Origin: CAZQIC01 sp964593555
GTDB taxonomy: Bacteria > Bacteroidota > Bacteroidia > JAFLBG01
Length of the DNA: 6,902 bases
Assembly (NCBI GenBank): GCA_964593555.1
Contig: CAZQIC010000180.1
Coordinates: forward strand, 1 to 6,902
Direction of reading: 5' to 3'
Shown here piece by piece: positions 1 to 6,492 of this stretch (within the stretch, counting starts at the first letter, position 1; each line of letters opens with the position of its first letter). The position numbers and the translations under genes are program-made. The notes under the pieces were generated by a model. The model ran no database searches. It had not been told where the DNA came from and was given only the letters and a program-made list of their open reading frames with translations.

Positions 1-119
1 AATAAATGTTTTTTTAGCTTTGAAAGGTTTAACTTTGGTTCGTCAGGCTCCACCACTTTAAAGCCTTGTAGATTAAGTTCTATGAGGCTTTTTAGTTTTA
101 TGGTCTTGTATTTTATTCT
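1..119 (-). other. Unrecognised minus-strand open frame running off the left edge, no normal start
   Basis: Reading leftward from a TGA at 122-120, this frame is open for 39 codons to the window edge. The translation looks protein-like (for example KSLIELNLQGFKVVEPDEPK, then LNLSKLKKHL) and is rich in Lys, Leu and Glu. There is no ATG; the first usual start would be GTG at 56-54. It may be the first part of a gene that continues outside the window, or a decayed or frameshifted gene. An exact TAnnTTTG match (TAAATTTG, 170-163 on the minus strand) lies 43 bases upstream, but without a partner -33 box. I do not recognise the product. Confidence 0.25.
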
Positions 120-197
120 TCAGAAAGACTGATTTTACTCCCCTAAATTCCAATTCCACTTGCAAATTTAGCAGCTACTCAGCCTAATACTTTTATT

Positions 198-302
198 ATG
201 GCAACGCTAAAACTGGTGCTTGATGAGGGAACAGACTCTTGGCTTTTTTATTGGGGAGAGGTATTATATTGCCCTCCCCTTTTTCAAACCTTAATTCGTT
301 AA
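198..302 (+). pseudogene. Possible remnant of the 5' end of a Bacteroidota tyrosine integrase gene
   Basis: An ATG at 198 opens a 34-codon frame ending in TAA at 300-302. Its first nine residues, MATLKLVLD, resemble the opening of Bacteroidota phage/transposon tyrosine integrases, which typically begin MAT-x-KLVLD and continue with a basic, DGTYP-containing arm-type DNA-binding segment. Here the likeness stops after D9: the continuation (EGTDSWLFYWGE) is unlike that family and runs straight through the terminator-like hairpin. It could be a 5' scrap left by deletion or insertion. Nine residues is little, and the match rests on memory of the family, so chance remains possible. Confidence 0.3.
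253..284. terminator. GC-rich hairpin with T-run: intrinsic-terminator-like structure
   Basis: GGGGAGAGG at 253-261 pairs with CCCTCCCC at 272-279, giving eight pairs with one bulged A (259) around an AT-rich 10-base loop. TTTTT follows at 280-284 on the plus strand. The stem begins 38 bases past the stop of the 1162-residue gene, where that gene's terminator would be expected. However, the T-run is on the plus-strand side; read on the minus strand the stem is followed by AATAAAAAAG. It may therefore stop plus-strand transcription from the left flank, or protect the 3' end of the minus-strand message. Confidence 0.5.
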
Positions 303-317
303 CTACTTATGTCTTAT

Positions 318-3300
318 CTACCTCAACAATGTTACATGTCCCAGATACTTATGGTTCACCCCTACATTATCTTTCATGCTTATTTTCCATATATAAGTAT
401 CTACCTGTGCGATTTCTCTTCCTTCATTCGCTTTTCCATCCCAGCCTCTCGAAGTATCATTGGTTTCAAATATCAGGTTACCCCAACGATCGAAAATATA
501 AAAGGCATAATCCTCGATGTCCAGATTTGTTCCCTTTGGTAAAAACAAATCATTTATTCCGTCTCCATTGGGAGTAAATGTGTTTGGGATATAAATTATA
601 TAATCGCTTTTTACTATAATGGGTTGTTGTATGGTATCCATACAACCGTGTTCACTTGCAACTATAAGAGTTACTTCATACCTGCCTGTATCAGCATAAG
701 TATGATTAGGGTGTTGCGCGTTTGAAGAAGAGTTGTGTACATCACCAAAATTCCAGAACCATTGACTGGCATTAACAGAATGATCGGTAAAATAAACTGT
801 AGGATTACTTAAGTTTGTAGGATTAGGGGCAGATGTAAAAGAAGCCGTTGGATTTTGGTGTACAATAAAATTGATTGTGGATGTACTATCGCAGCCATTG
901 GCTGCAGGGAAAACCTGAGTGTAGACCCCTGCCACAGTCTGAATCTGGCCATGTATAACAACTGATTCGCCGTAGCAAACAGATATGCTGTCAGTTGTAT
1001 GGGAAGATTGATTTACAATTAAGTTAATGGTAAGTAAGCTGTCACATCCTGCCATATTGGGAATAGTTTCATTATATATTCCGTTTAATGTATAAATATT
1101 ACCTGCAGGGCTTGTATAGCTGTTACATACTGTAGTAGTAATTGTATAGCTTGTTGCCTGATTAATAGTTACGTTAATAGTGATGATAGAATCGCATCCG
1201 GCTGCATTAGGAATGGTATCTAAATAAGTGCCTGAGCCGGTAATTGTTTTTCCCGATGGAGTAATGTATGTGCTGCAAGTGGTGGCTGTTATTGTGCTGC
1301 TTGTGGGTATGCAGGCACAGGAAATAACATTAAGGTACGTTAGCTTTTCTACAGAATCTTTTCCACAAGGAGTGGTTATCACAACTTTTACCGGATATGT
1401 TCCCGTTGAAGGATAACTGATGGCTGTTGGATTCATTGCTGTTGAACTTCCTGTACTGGCCCCGTTGAATGTCCATAAATATGTGGTATTTACCTGGCTG
1501 CATGAAGTGTTTTGAATGCTGAAATTAACCGGTTCTCCTTTACATAAAATTGTTTTACTGGCGCTAAAACCTGCAATGATTTTTGTTATGCCACAGGATG
1601 TGAGGCAGAGTTGAACAATTGCAGCGTCCAGATCACCGCCGCAAACAGGCTGGTAACAACCAGGTGTTACGGGATAATTATTGTCTGTTCTTGCTATGAG
1701 ATGAATAAACCCACCGCTAGCCGCAATTGTACCGCCACCGATATCGCTTTCGTTATGAGGACTCAATGAACTTCCATTGCCGATATAGGTTGAACAAATC
1801 ATAACTCCATTTGGCGTAAAGCTTGTAATAAACTGATCTTCTGTTCCTGAAAATACAGTTTGATATGCACAGGATGTAACAGGGAAATCGTCGCTGTATG
1901 TATCTCCCCCAACCACAACATTATTGTAAGAGTCTATTGCTATTCCTGTGATATAATCTACTGCATTGCTAATGACATTGATACTGGTATTTCCGCCTAA
2001 ATACGTTGCCCATAAAATACTACCTGCCGAATTAAATTTAGCGAGAAAGGCATCGGATGAAGCCGCTGTTGATCCGGGATTTTTGGCAGCCTGAAAAGAA
2101 ACGGGTGTTGAGATGCCTGTTGTTGACTGAGTAACACCGCCTATATAAACATCACCTGTATTATCAACTTTTACATCATAAGCTGCATCCGTTTGGACAC
2201 CCCCAAAAAAAGTGCCCCATACTCCCTGACCTAAAGAATTAAATTTAAATAAAACAGCATCTGCACCACCAGCTCTAAATATTTGGTGGGCTCCAGCGGT
2301 CGCCGGAAAATCATTTGAAGCAGTCGCACCTCCAATATAAATATTATTAGAAGCATCACAGGAAATACTGCCAAAGATTTCGCTATTTGTTCCTCCCAGG
2401 TAGGATCCCCAAATTCTTGTGCCAATTGATCTGAATTTAACAACGTAAAAGTCGTTAGGCCCCCCGACAGGCGCAGGCCGGAAAGTTGCAGCTGTTGCAA
2501 TATTTGTATTTGAGCCGGTAGTTCCCACCATAACTACATCACCGTTTGCATCGGTAGTTATATCAGCCGCATATGTAACCCCTGTAATATCGCCATAAAA
2601 TGTTGACCACAGCCGTGTGCCGGCAGGTGTAAATTTTACTAAATAAGCACTTCTGATTCCCGGATAAGTATTCAGAAAACTTGTTTGTCCTACCGCTGCT
2701 CCTATAGGAAAATTGGATGATGTGGTACCTCCGCAAAAATAAATATCATTTGTAGTAGGATCTGCATGCACACCATATGCTTCATCTAATCCTGAACCTC
2801 CGTAATAAGTAGACCAGACAAGACTTCCCGCCTGATCCATTTTACTAACATAAGAATCATACCCTGCAACTAATATTCCCTGAGCTGCGCCCTGAATAGG
2901 AAAGTTAGTTACAGAGTTTACTTTCCCTACAAAAATCACATTGCCGTTTGCGTCTGTCGCAATCGAAGCCCCAAACTCGTTATTTAAACCGCCAAAATAG
3001 GTTATCCAGGGATCTATGAGTAATGGATAATTTTCATTGTATTTGTCAACTTTAAATACAATCTTTTTTTCTTCTGTCATTTCATACCTCGCTTTCACAT
3101 CTTTTATTTTCCCCTCTATTTCCTGATATACTTTGGGCATGTATTCGGTTAATTGTCCTAAAGAAGTTGTTACAACAATATTTCCGTTCACTATTTTCAA
3201 ATCGTCCTGCCCTGAATATTTCATCACAACATCATCTACTCTGCCGCCGGGATTAATTATTATGTCATATTTTAATCCTTCCGATTTCCCTCCTTTATAA

Positions 3301-3806
3301 AGTATGTCTATATTTTTATAAATATTTTTTTGCAACAAAGAATTATAACTTTTAACATGCGTAATCCCATTGCTGCAATGAGGGTAATAGAAATTTTTGT
3401 ACCCTTCCACTTCATCCATTTTTATAACAGTTGAAAAAGAGTTACAACCAATAAAATCTACATCCACCCGGTGAGTATAACAATTCAGTTCTTCCCGGCT
3501 ATAAAAATCCTCGGATGCATCTTCAGGTATGGGATCTGATTTAAGTACATAGCTTATACCTGTTTCACGGATAAATAATAATGTTCCGCCTCCATCTCCT
3601 GTAAATAGCACATCAGGCCTTATGCTTCCCTGGTCGTCTGCAATTTGTCCTTTGTTTTCGGTGAAACCGATACCTGCTCCTCTCAACCCTGAAGCAACAG
3701 AAGACGTTGAGCCGGCAAACGAAAAAAATTGCGAAAAAACAACCAGCAAAAAAAATAAGGTTGCTTTATTCGCTATACTGCTTTTTACAAAATGGCTTGC
3801 ACTCAT
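318..3806 (-). CDS. Large T9SS-secreted surface protein: DUF7948-like + seven SBBP propeller units + PKD + GCDS repeats + PKD + CHU_C (type B sorting domain)
   Basis: A predicted cell-surface or secreted protein of 1162 residues, probably adhesive or structural; no catalytic motif is visible. Residues 1-31 are a signal peptide (K8 and K14, hydrophobic 16-30, likely cleavage after SFA31), which supports this ATG. Residues about 46-266 match the DUF7948-type domain that precedes SBBP repeats (FTENKGQ near 48, closing LLIDPW at 262-267). Residues 267-736 form seven propeller units. A PKD domain lies at about 743-828 and three GCDS repeats at 836-984. A second PKD at about 985-1067 has WFWNFGD and HTYADTGRYEV. 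The CHU_C domain, the type B T9SS sorting signal, covers about 1072-1162 (IPNTFTPNGDGINDLF, FDRWGN, GWDGK, final GHVTLLR). The stop is TAG. The start has no clear Shine-Dalgarno, as is usual in Bacteroidota. It lies 280 bases downstream of the S8 protease gene on the same strand, so co-transcription is possible but not shown. The domain calls are firm; the ligand or role is unknown. Confidence 0.95.
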   Translation of the reverse strand: MSASHFVKSSIANKATLFFLLVVFSQFFSFAGSTSSVASGLRGAGIGFTENKGQIADDQGSIRPDVLFTGDGGGTLLFIRETGISYVLKSDPIPEDASEDFYSREELNCYTHRVDVDFIGCNSFSTVIKMDEVEGYKNFYYPHCSNGITHVKSYNSLLQKNIYKNIDILYKGGKSEGLKYDIIINPGGRVDDVVMKYSGQDDLKIVNGNIVVTTSLGQLTEYMPKVYQEIEGKIKDVKARYEMTEEKKIVFKVDKYNENYPLLIDPWITYFGGLNNEFGASIATDANGNVIFVGKVNSVTNFPIQGAAQGILVAGYDSYVSKMDQAGSLVWSTYYGGSGLDEAYGVHADPTTNDIYFCGGTTSSNFPIGAAVGQTSFLNTYPGIRSAYLVKFTPAGTRLWSTFYGDITGVTYAADITTDANGDVVMVGTTGSNTNIATAATFRPAPVGGPNDFYVVKFRSIGTRIWGSYLGGTNSEIFGSISCDASNNIYIGGATASNDFPATAGAHQIFRAGGADAVLFKFNSLGQGVWGTFFGGVQTDAAYDVKVDNTGDVYIGGVTQSTTGISTPVSFQAAKNPGSTAASSDAFLAKFNSAGSILWATYLGGNTSINVISNAVDYITGIAIDSYNNVVVGGDTYSDDFPVTSCAYQTVFSGTEDQFITSFTPNGVMICSTYIGNGSSLSPHNESDIGGGTIAASGGFIHLIARTDNNYPVTPGCYQPVCGGDLDAAIVQLCLTSCGITKIIAGFSASKTILCKGEPVNFSIQNTSCSQVNTTYLWTFNGASTGSSTAMNPTAISYPSTGTYPVKVVITTPCGKDSVEKLTYLNVISCACIPTSSTITATTCSTYITPSGKTITGSGTYLDTIPNAAGCDSIITINVTINQATSYTITTTVCNSYTSPAGNIYTLNGIYNETIPNMAGCDSLLTINLIVNQSSHTTDSISVCYGESVVIHGQIQTVAGVYTQVFPAANGCDSTSTINFIVHQNPTASFTSAPNPTNLSNPTVYFTDHSVNASQWFWNFGDVHNSSSNAQHPNHTYADTGRYEVTLIVASEHGCMDTIQQPIIVKSDYIIYIPNTFTPNGDGINDLFLPKGTNLDIEDYAFYIFDRWGNLIFETNDTSRGWDGKANEGREIAQVDTYIWKISMKDNVGVNHKYLGHVTLLR
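855..1301 (-). repeat. Three tandem 'GCDS' repeats of about 50 residues
   Basis: Residues 836-883, 884-933 and 934-984 are three related units lying between the two PKD domains. The shared pattern is an early T/S-x-x-C, a central G near the start of a G-x-Y strand (SGTY, NGIY, AGVY), then [IV][FI]P-N-x-A-G-C-D-S or its variant, and an ending T-I-N-x-x-V/I-x-Q. Each unit has two cysteines (843 and 871; 894 and 921; 943 and 972), which may pair within a unit in the oxidising exterior. The third copy is the most diverged. Codon use differs between copies, so the duplication is old. Similar repeats are common in Bacteroidota surface proteins; I cannot assign a family name with confidence. Confidence 0.8.
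1599..3008 (-). repeat. Seven tandem SBBP/beta-propeller units inside the 1162-residue protein
   Basis: Residues 267-736 fall into seven units that start at W267, W331, W400, W466, W530, W599 and C671, with lengths of 64, 69, 66, 64, 69, 72 and about 66 residues. Each opens with W-[ISGA]-[TS]-[YF]-x-G, usually followed by a second G. A D-x-x-[NG]-[DN]-[IV]-[YVI]-x-x-G strand follows, and in most units an [NS]-[DNY]-[FY]-P turn. Units 2-5 close with K-F-x-x-x-G just before the next tryptophan; units 1 and 6 have looser versions (KMDQAGSLV, SFTPNGVMI). The last unit is degenerate: its W is replaced by C and its G-G by G-N. Seven units fit a single closed seven-bladed propeller, but that fold is inferred from the count and the SBBP family, not seen directly. 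Confidence 0.85.
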
Positions 3807-3883
3807 GGGGAATGTATTAATATTTATTTCCTTAAACTCGCTTATACAAAATACGAATGCCGGCGACTATAAACTCAGCAGTT

Positions 3884-3905
3884 TTTTTATTAATCGGAAG
3901 TTGAA
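3884..3905 (-). repeat. 22-base direct repeat, copy 1 (proximal to the 1162-residue gene)
   Basis: On the plus strand this copy is a run of five T, then ATTA, then ATCGGAAGTTGAA. It matches the copy at 3983-4004 in 21 of 22 bases, the only change being A to G at position 9. It lies 77 bases upstream of the start codon of the 1162-residue gene, outside any plausible gene. An AT-rich inverted repeat (3905-3935) directly adjoins it. A regulator or promoter site is possible; nothing in it matches a motif I can name. Confidence 0.75.
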
Positions 3906-3935
3906 TACATATAAAATATAAGCTTTTGTATGTAT
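3905..3935. repeat. AT-rich inverted repeat next to direct repeat copy 1
   Basis: ATACATA at 3905-3911 pairs with TATGTAT at 3929-3935. Inside it, AAAA at 3913-3916 can pair with TTTT at 3924-3927. On plus-strand RNA this gives a 12-pair stem with one U-G pair and a 7-base loop; minus-strand RNA would carry an A-C mismatch at that place. There is no T-run after it in either direction, so it does not look like a terminator. It may be a dimeric protein-binding site or chance AT-rich pairing. Confidence 0.4.
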
Positions 3936-3982
3936 CAAACAAATACATTATAATTAATGCAATTTCAAAACTTCTCCAACAC

Positions 3983-4004
3983 TTTTTATTGATCGGAAGT
4001 TGAA
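3983..4004 (-). repeat. 22-base direct repeat, copy 2 (distal)
   Basis: This is the second copy of the intergenic direct repeat, 99 bases from the first in the same orientation, with 21 of 22 bases identical. It lies 176 bases upstream of the start of the 1162-residue gene and 82 bases past the stop of the protease gene. A short palindrome at 4008-4021 sits three bases away. The two genes' reading frames do not reach it, so the conservation is not due to coding. Confidence 0.75.
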
Positions 4005-4007
4005 ATA

Positions 4008-4021
4008 GCAATAACTATTGC
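4008..4021 (-). terminator. Weak palindrome 66 bases after the protease stop (possible weak terminator)
   Basis: GCAATA and TATTGC are complementary around a two-base centre, giving in practice a 5-pair stem with a 4-base loop. It lies 66 bases past the protease stop codon. On the minus strand it is followed only by TATTTC, so as a terminator it is poor. It adjoins direct repeat copy 2 and may belong to that structure instead. Confidence 0.25.
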
Positions 4022-4086
4022 CCTTTTAAGATTTTCAATATCATTTTTAAGCGGTCGCATGATATATTCATGTATTATCCGTCTTA

Positions 4087-6492
4087 TTATTGAATTAGTA
4101 GTTTAATAACCGAAGATTGCTGTTTGTTTACAGTGGATTTAATAAAATACATTCCCGGGGTAATGTTTTCTGTTTTACTGTTTAAAGTGTATTCATAAGA
4201 TCCCGCAGAAAATTCCGCGCTCTCTATTGTCTTTATGTTTTTTCCCAGCATGTCCATCAATTGTAACTGAACATGGCCTTTGTTATTCAATGAAAATTTT
4301 ATGGTACATGTTTCATCCGTTGGATTCGGGAAAACGGAATAATCAGTAAGTTCGATGTTCTCTTCAGTACCCGATATATTCCCGAAAATATTTATGTCAT
4401 CTATAAATATATTATTACCACCGCCGCCTGTAAACTTAAACTTGATCATTGTATTTTGGTTATTCCAAAATGCAGAAGGTATTGTCGCAGTTTCTTGCCT
4501 CCAGTCTGTTGATGTGGGTATAAAAAAGGAGGTTATTGCCCCACTGGAATATAAGGGTTGTGCTAATCTGGAATAAATTGCCGTCCACGAGTTTCCACAG
4601 TCAGAGGATAAGTATACATCCAGCCTATCGTACGATGGTGTGCTTTTAGGTGCCGATGCTTGTTTAAAAGTAAGAGTGGGTGAGGTCATCTTTGACAGAT
4701 CAAAAGAAGGGCCAATCAGTTCGGCAATATTTCCTGAAGAACTGCTATGATTAGGGAATATTACTGATTTTGCACCAGAGGCTGATGCAGAGGAAAACTG
4801 ACCCCAGTTAATTGAATTAGTGGAATTGCGTATCCAATCGTTGTTAGGAATGGAACTCCCTTCAAATCCTTCAGAATAAAAAGAGCTATTGTATTTAGCA
4901 GTTGTAGAATACACCGTAACGTATGCGCTTTTTATTTCTGAATCGTTCCCATTCGCATTACTCGATGTCAGGGACACACTATAGCTGCCCGGTGTGTTAT
5001 AAGTTACTGTAACACTTTGGCTCGTTGCTGTTGAAGGAGTTCCGCCTGGAAAGGTCCAATTCCAATTGGTACTAACACCATGATGACTTTTATCTGTGAA
5101 TGTAACTGATGTTCCTGCACAAATCGAACGGGAAGAAACATTAAAGTCTGCAATAGGCGACCAAAGTAATGTAGAGGAAATACACGACATGGCTGCGGAA
5201 GCATCTATCCTGCCTGCACCCATAAGACCCACGCGCGTAGGGTTAGAACTGTTAATATTTGCTGCCGTACTTTTTAGACAATTGATAAGGTCAGTCTTCG
5301 ATAAATTTGGATTCAGGGATTTCATTAAAGCAAGCAAACCCGCTACTAATGGACTGGCCATTGAAGTACCTGTGCTGTTTCCGTACTTGTTTCCGATTTT
5401 TGTACTATAGATATCATGTCCTGGTGCAGATACATCGATCCAGTTACCATAGGTGGAGGAAAAATGTTTTACATCACCACTATTTGTACCGGCAACCGAA
5501 ATTACATTTGGATATGCTGCGGGATAAAAACGATTGGTGTCACCATTATTTCCGGCACCTGCAACCAAAATAGCTCCCTGTGCATAGGCCCAGGCCATTG
5601 CACTTTCGGATGTGGCGCTGTAATATTTTGACCCCCATGATATGTTTATTATATCTGCTTTATTTGCAACGGCATAAACTATTCCAGAATACCCGAATGA
5701 AATACTGGAAGCCACGGAACTTGCTTTTACACACATTAATTTTGTGCTATAACCTATAGATGCCACTCCGTTATTGTTGTTGGCTCTGGCACATGCAATA
5801 CCAGCAACATGAGTTCCATGAGAGAAAGTTGAATCAGAAGGATCGGGGTTATTATCATTATTAGCCATATCATAACCATTTACATCATCAATATATCCAT
5901 TGTTATCATCATCAATACCATTACTTGCTATCTCGCCGGGGTTTACCCATAGGTTTGCATTTAAATCGGAATGTGAACGTTCAATAGCATCATCAACAAT
6001 TGCAACAACGATATTACTTCCGGATGAAAAATAGTTCCATGCGGCAGTAGCATTAATTTTACTTAAATGCCATTGAGAGGAAAAGTTCGGATCATTCGGG
6101 GTTATGCAGGGTTTGTTTAAAGGAACTCTTTCTGCATAAACTACCATTCCACTGGCTTCAATTTTTTTTATGATCGATAACACTTTTTGATGATCAGCAA
6201 ATTCAAATTGATATGTATTTAAAAGGTCTTGTGAATTTTTTGCTGCAAAAAAAGGTTGTGATAATTTTGTGAAACTACACTCTTCAGCTATTTCCAAAAG
6301 AAATGGTAGAGAATTAACAGATAGATTTTGTGGATCTTGCTGCGGATCATATTTTACAGTGCAGCTTTCAGTAATACGAAACCAGATCCACCCATCAACA
6401 TAATCTTCAGAAATGGTTTGTGCTTTTGTGTTTAAATAGAATAATTGTAAAGTGTTTATAAAAACCACAATAAGAAAAATATTTTTTTTCAT
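4087..6492 (-). CDS. Secreted S8 (subtilisin-family) serine protease precursor with PKD, jelly-roll and type A T9SS sorting domain
   Basis: A predicted exported endopeptidase of 801 residues. Residues 1-24 are a signal peptide (KK, a hydrophobic core, cleavage after TKA24), which supports this ATG. Residues about 25-130 are a probable propeptide. The S8 domain spans about 140-436 and the triad is complete: D167 in VAIVDDAI, H225 in SHGTHVAG and S377 in GTSMASP. The oxyanion N315 lies in AGNNG and the substrate-strand SWG at 285-287. Between D and H, residues 191-208 are rich in Asp, Asn and Gly (NGIDDDNNGYIDD), probably a calcium site. A PKD domain follows at about 447-528 (WNWTFPGG, YNTPGSYSVSLT). 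A jelly-roll domain of choice-of-anchor J/MAM type covers about 539-704 (EGFEG, FIDDINIFG). The type A T9SS sorting domain is at about 717-801 (SVFPNPT, LGK, PGMYFIK, final KLLIQ). The stop is TAA. Only AT-rich sequence precedes the start. The substrate is unknown; nutrient proteolysis or processing of surface proteins are both possible. Confidence 0.95.
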   Translation of the reverse strand: MKKNIFLIVVFINTLQLFYLNTKAQTISEDYVDGWIWFRITESCTVKYDPQQDPQNLSVNSLPFLLEIAEECSFTKLSQPFFAAKNSQDLLNTYQFEFADHQKVLSIIKKIEASGMVVYAERVPLNKPCITPNDPNFSSQWHLSKINATAAWNYFSSGSNIVVAIVDDAIERSHSDLNANLWVNPGEIASNGIDDDNNGYIDDVNGYDMANNDNNPDPSDSTFSHGTHVAGIACARANNNNGVASIGYSTKLMCVKASSVASSISFGYSGIVYAVANKADIINISWGSKYYSATSESAMAWAYAQGAILVAGAGNNGDTNRFYPAAYPNVISVAGTNSGDVKHFSSTYGNWIDVSAPGHDIYSTKIGNKYGNSTGTSMASPLVAGLLALMKSLNPNLSKTDLINCLKSTAANINSSNPTRVGLMGAGRIDASAAMSCISSTLLWSPIADFNVSSRSICAGTSVTFTDKSHHGVSTNWNWTFPGGTPSTATSQSVTVTYNTPGSYSVSLTSSNANGNDSEIKSAYVTVYSTTAKYNSSFYSEGFEGSSIPNNDWIRNSTNSINWGQFSSASASGAKSVIFPNHSSSSGNIAELIGPSFDLSKMTSPTLTFKQASAPKSTPSYDRLDVYLSSDCGNSWTAIYSRLAQPLYSSGAITSFFIPTSTDWRQETATIPSAFWNNQNTMIKFKFTGGGGNNIFIDDINIFGNISGTEENIELTDYSVFPNPTDETCTIKFSLNNKGHVQLQLMDMLGKNIKTIESAEFSAGSYEYTLNSKTENITPGMYFIKSTVNKQQSSVIKLLIQ

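Larger units (their letters stand above)
1..317. other. Left flank without an intact gene
   Basis: This 317-base stretch lies downstream of the 1162-residue gene. It holds the terminator-like hairpin (253-284), the possible integrase start (198 onward) and the minus-strand open frame at 1-119. No tRNA, CRISPR or complete insertion sequence is visible. The mixture of short open scraps on both strands fits a degraded or rearranged junction. Confidence 0.5.

Noticed and set aside
15..37. Two exact TAnnTTTG boxes on the plus strand (TAGCTTTG at 15-22, TAACTTTG at 30-37) as promoters for the possible integrase remnant
   Set aside because: Neither has a suitably spaced -33 box, they lie more than 160 bases from the ATG, and the motif is frequent by chance in AT-rich DNA.
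239..577. 112-codon plus-strand open frame overlapping the end of the 1162-residue gene
   Set aside because: It lies almost wholly antisense to the CHU_C domain, whose protein sequence is clearly real, and its translation shows no recognisable domain.
2231..2500. 89-codon minus-strand frame inside the propeller region
   Set aside because: Alternate frame of a well-supported coding region with repeated domain structure; no independent evidence.
855..3008. CRISPR-like or DNA-level tandem repeats inside the 1162-residue gene
   Set aside because: The repetition is at protein level with diverged codons; there are no identical spaced DNA repeats.
3622..3921. 99-codon plus-strand open frame across the start of the 1162-residue gene
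   Set aside because: Mostly antisense to the signal peptide and N-terminal domain; no domain or ribosome-binding support.
5096..5410. 104-codon plus-strand open frame inside the protease gene
   Set aside because: Antisense to the S8 domain around the catalytic serine; a by-product of the coding strand's composition.
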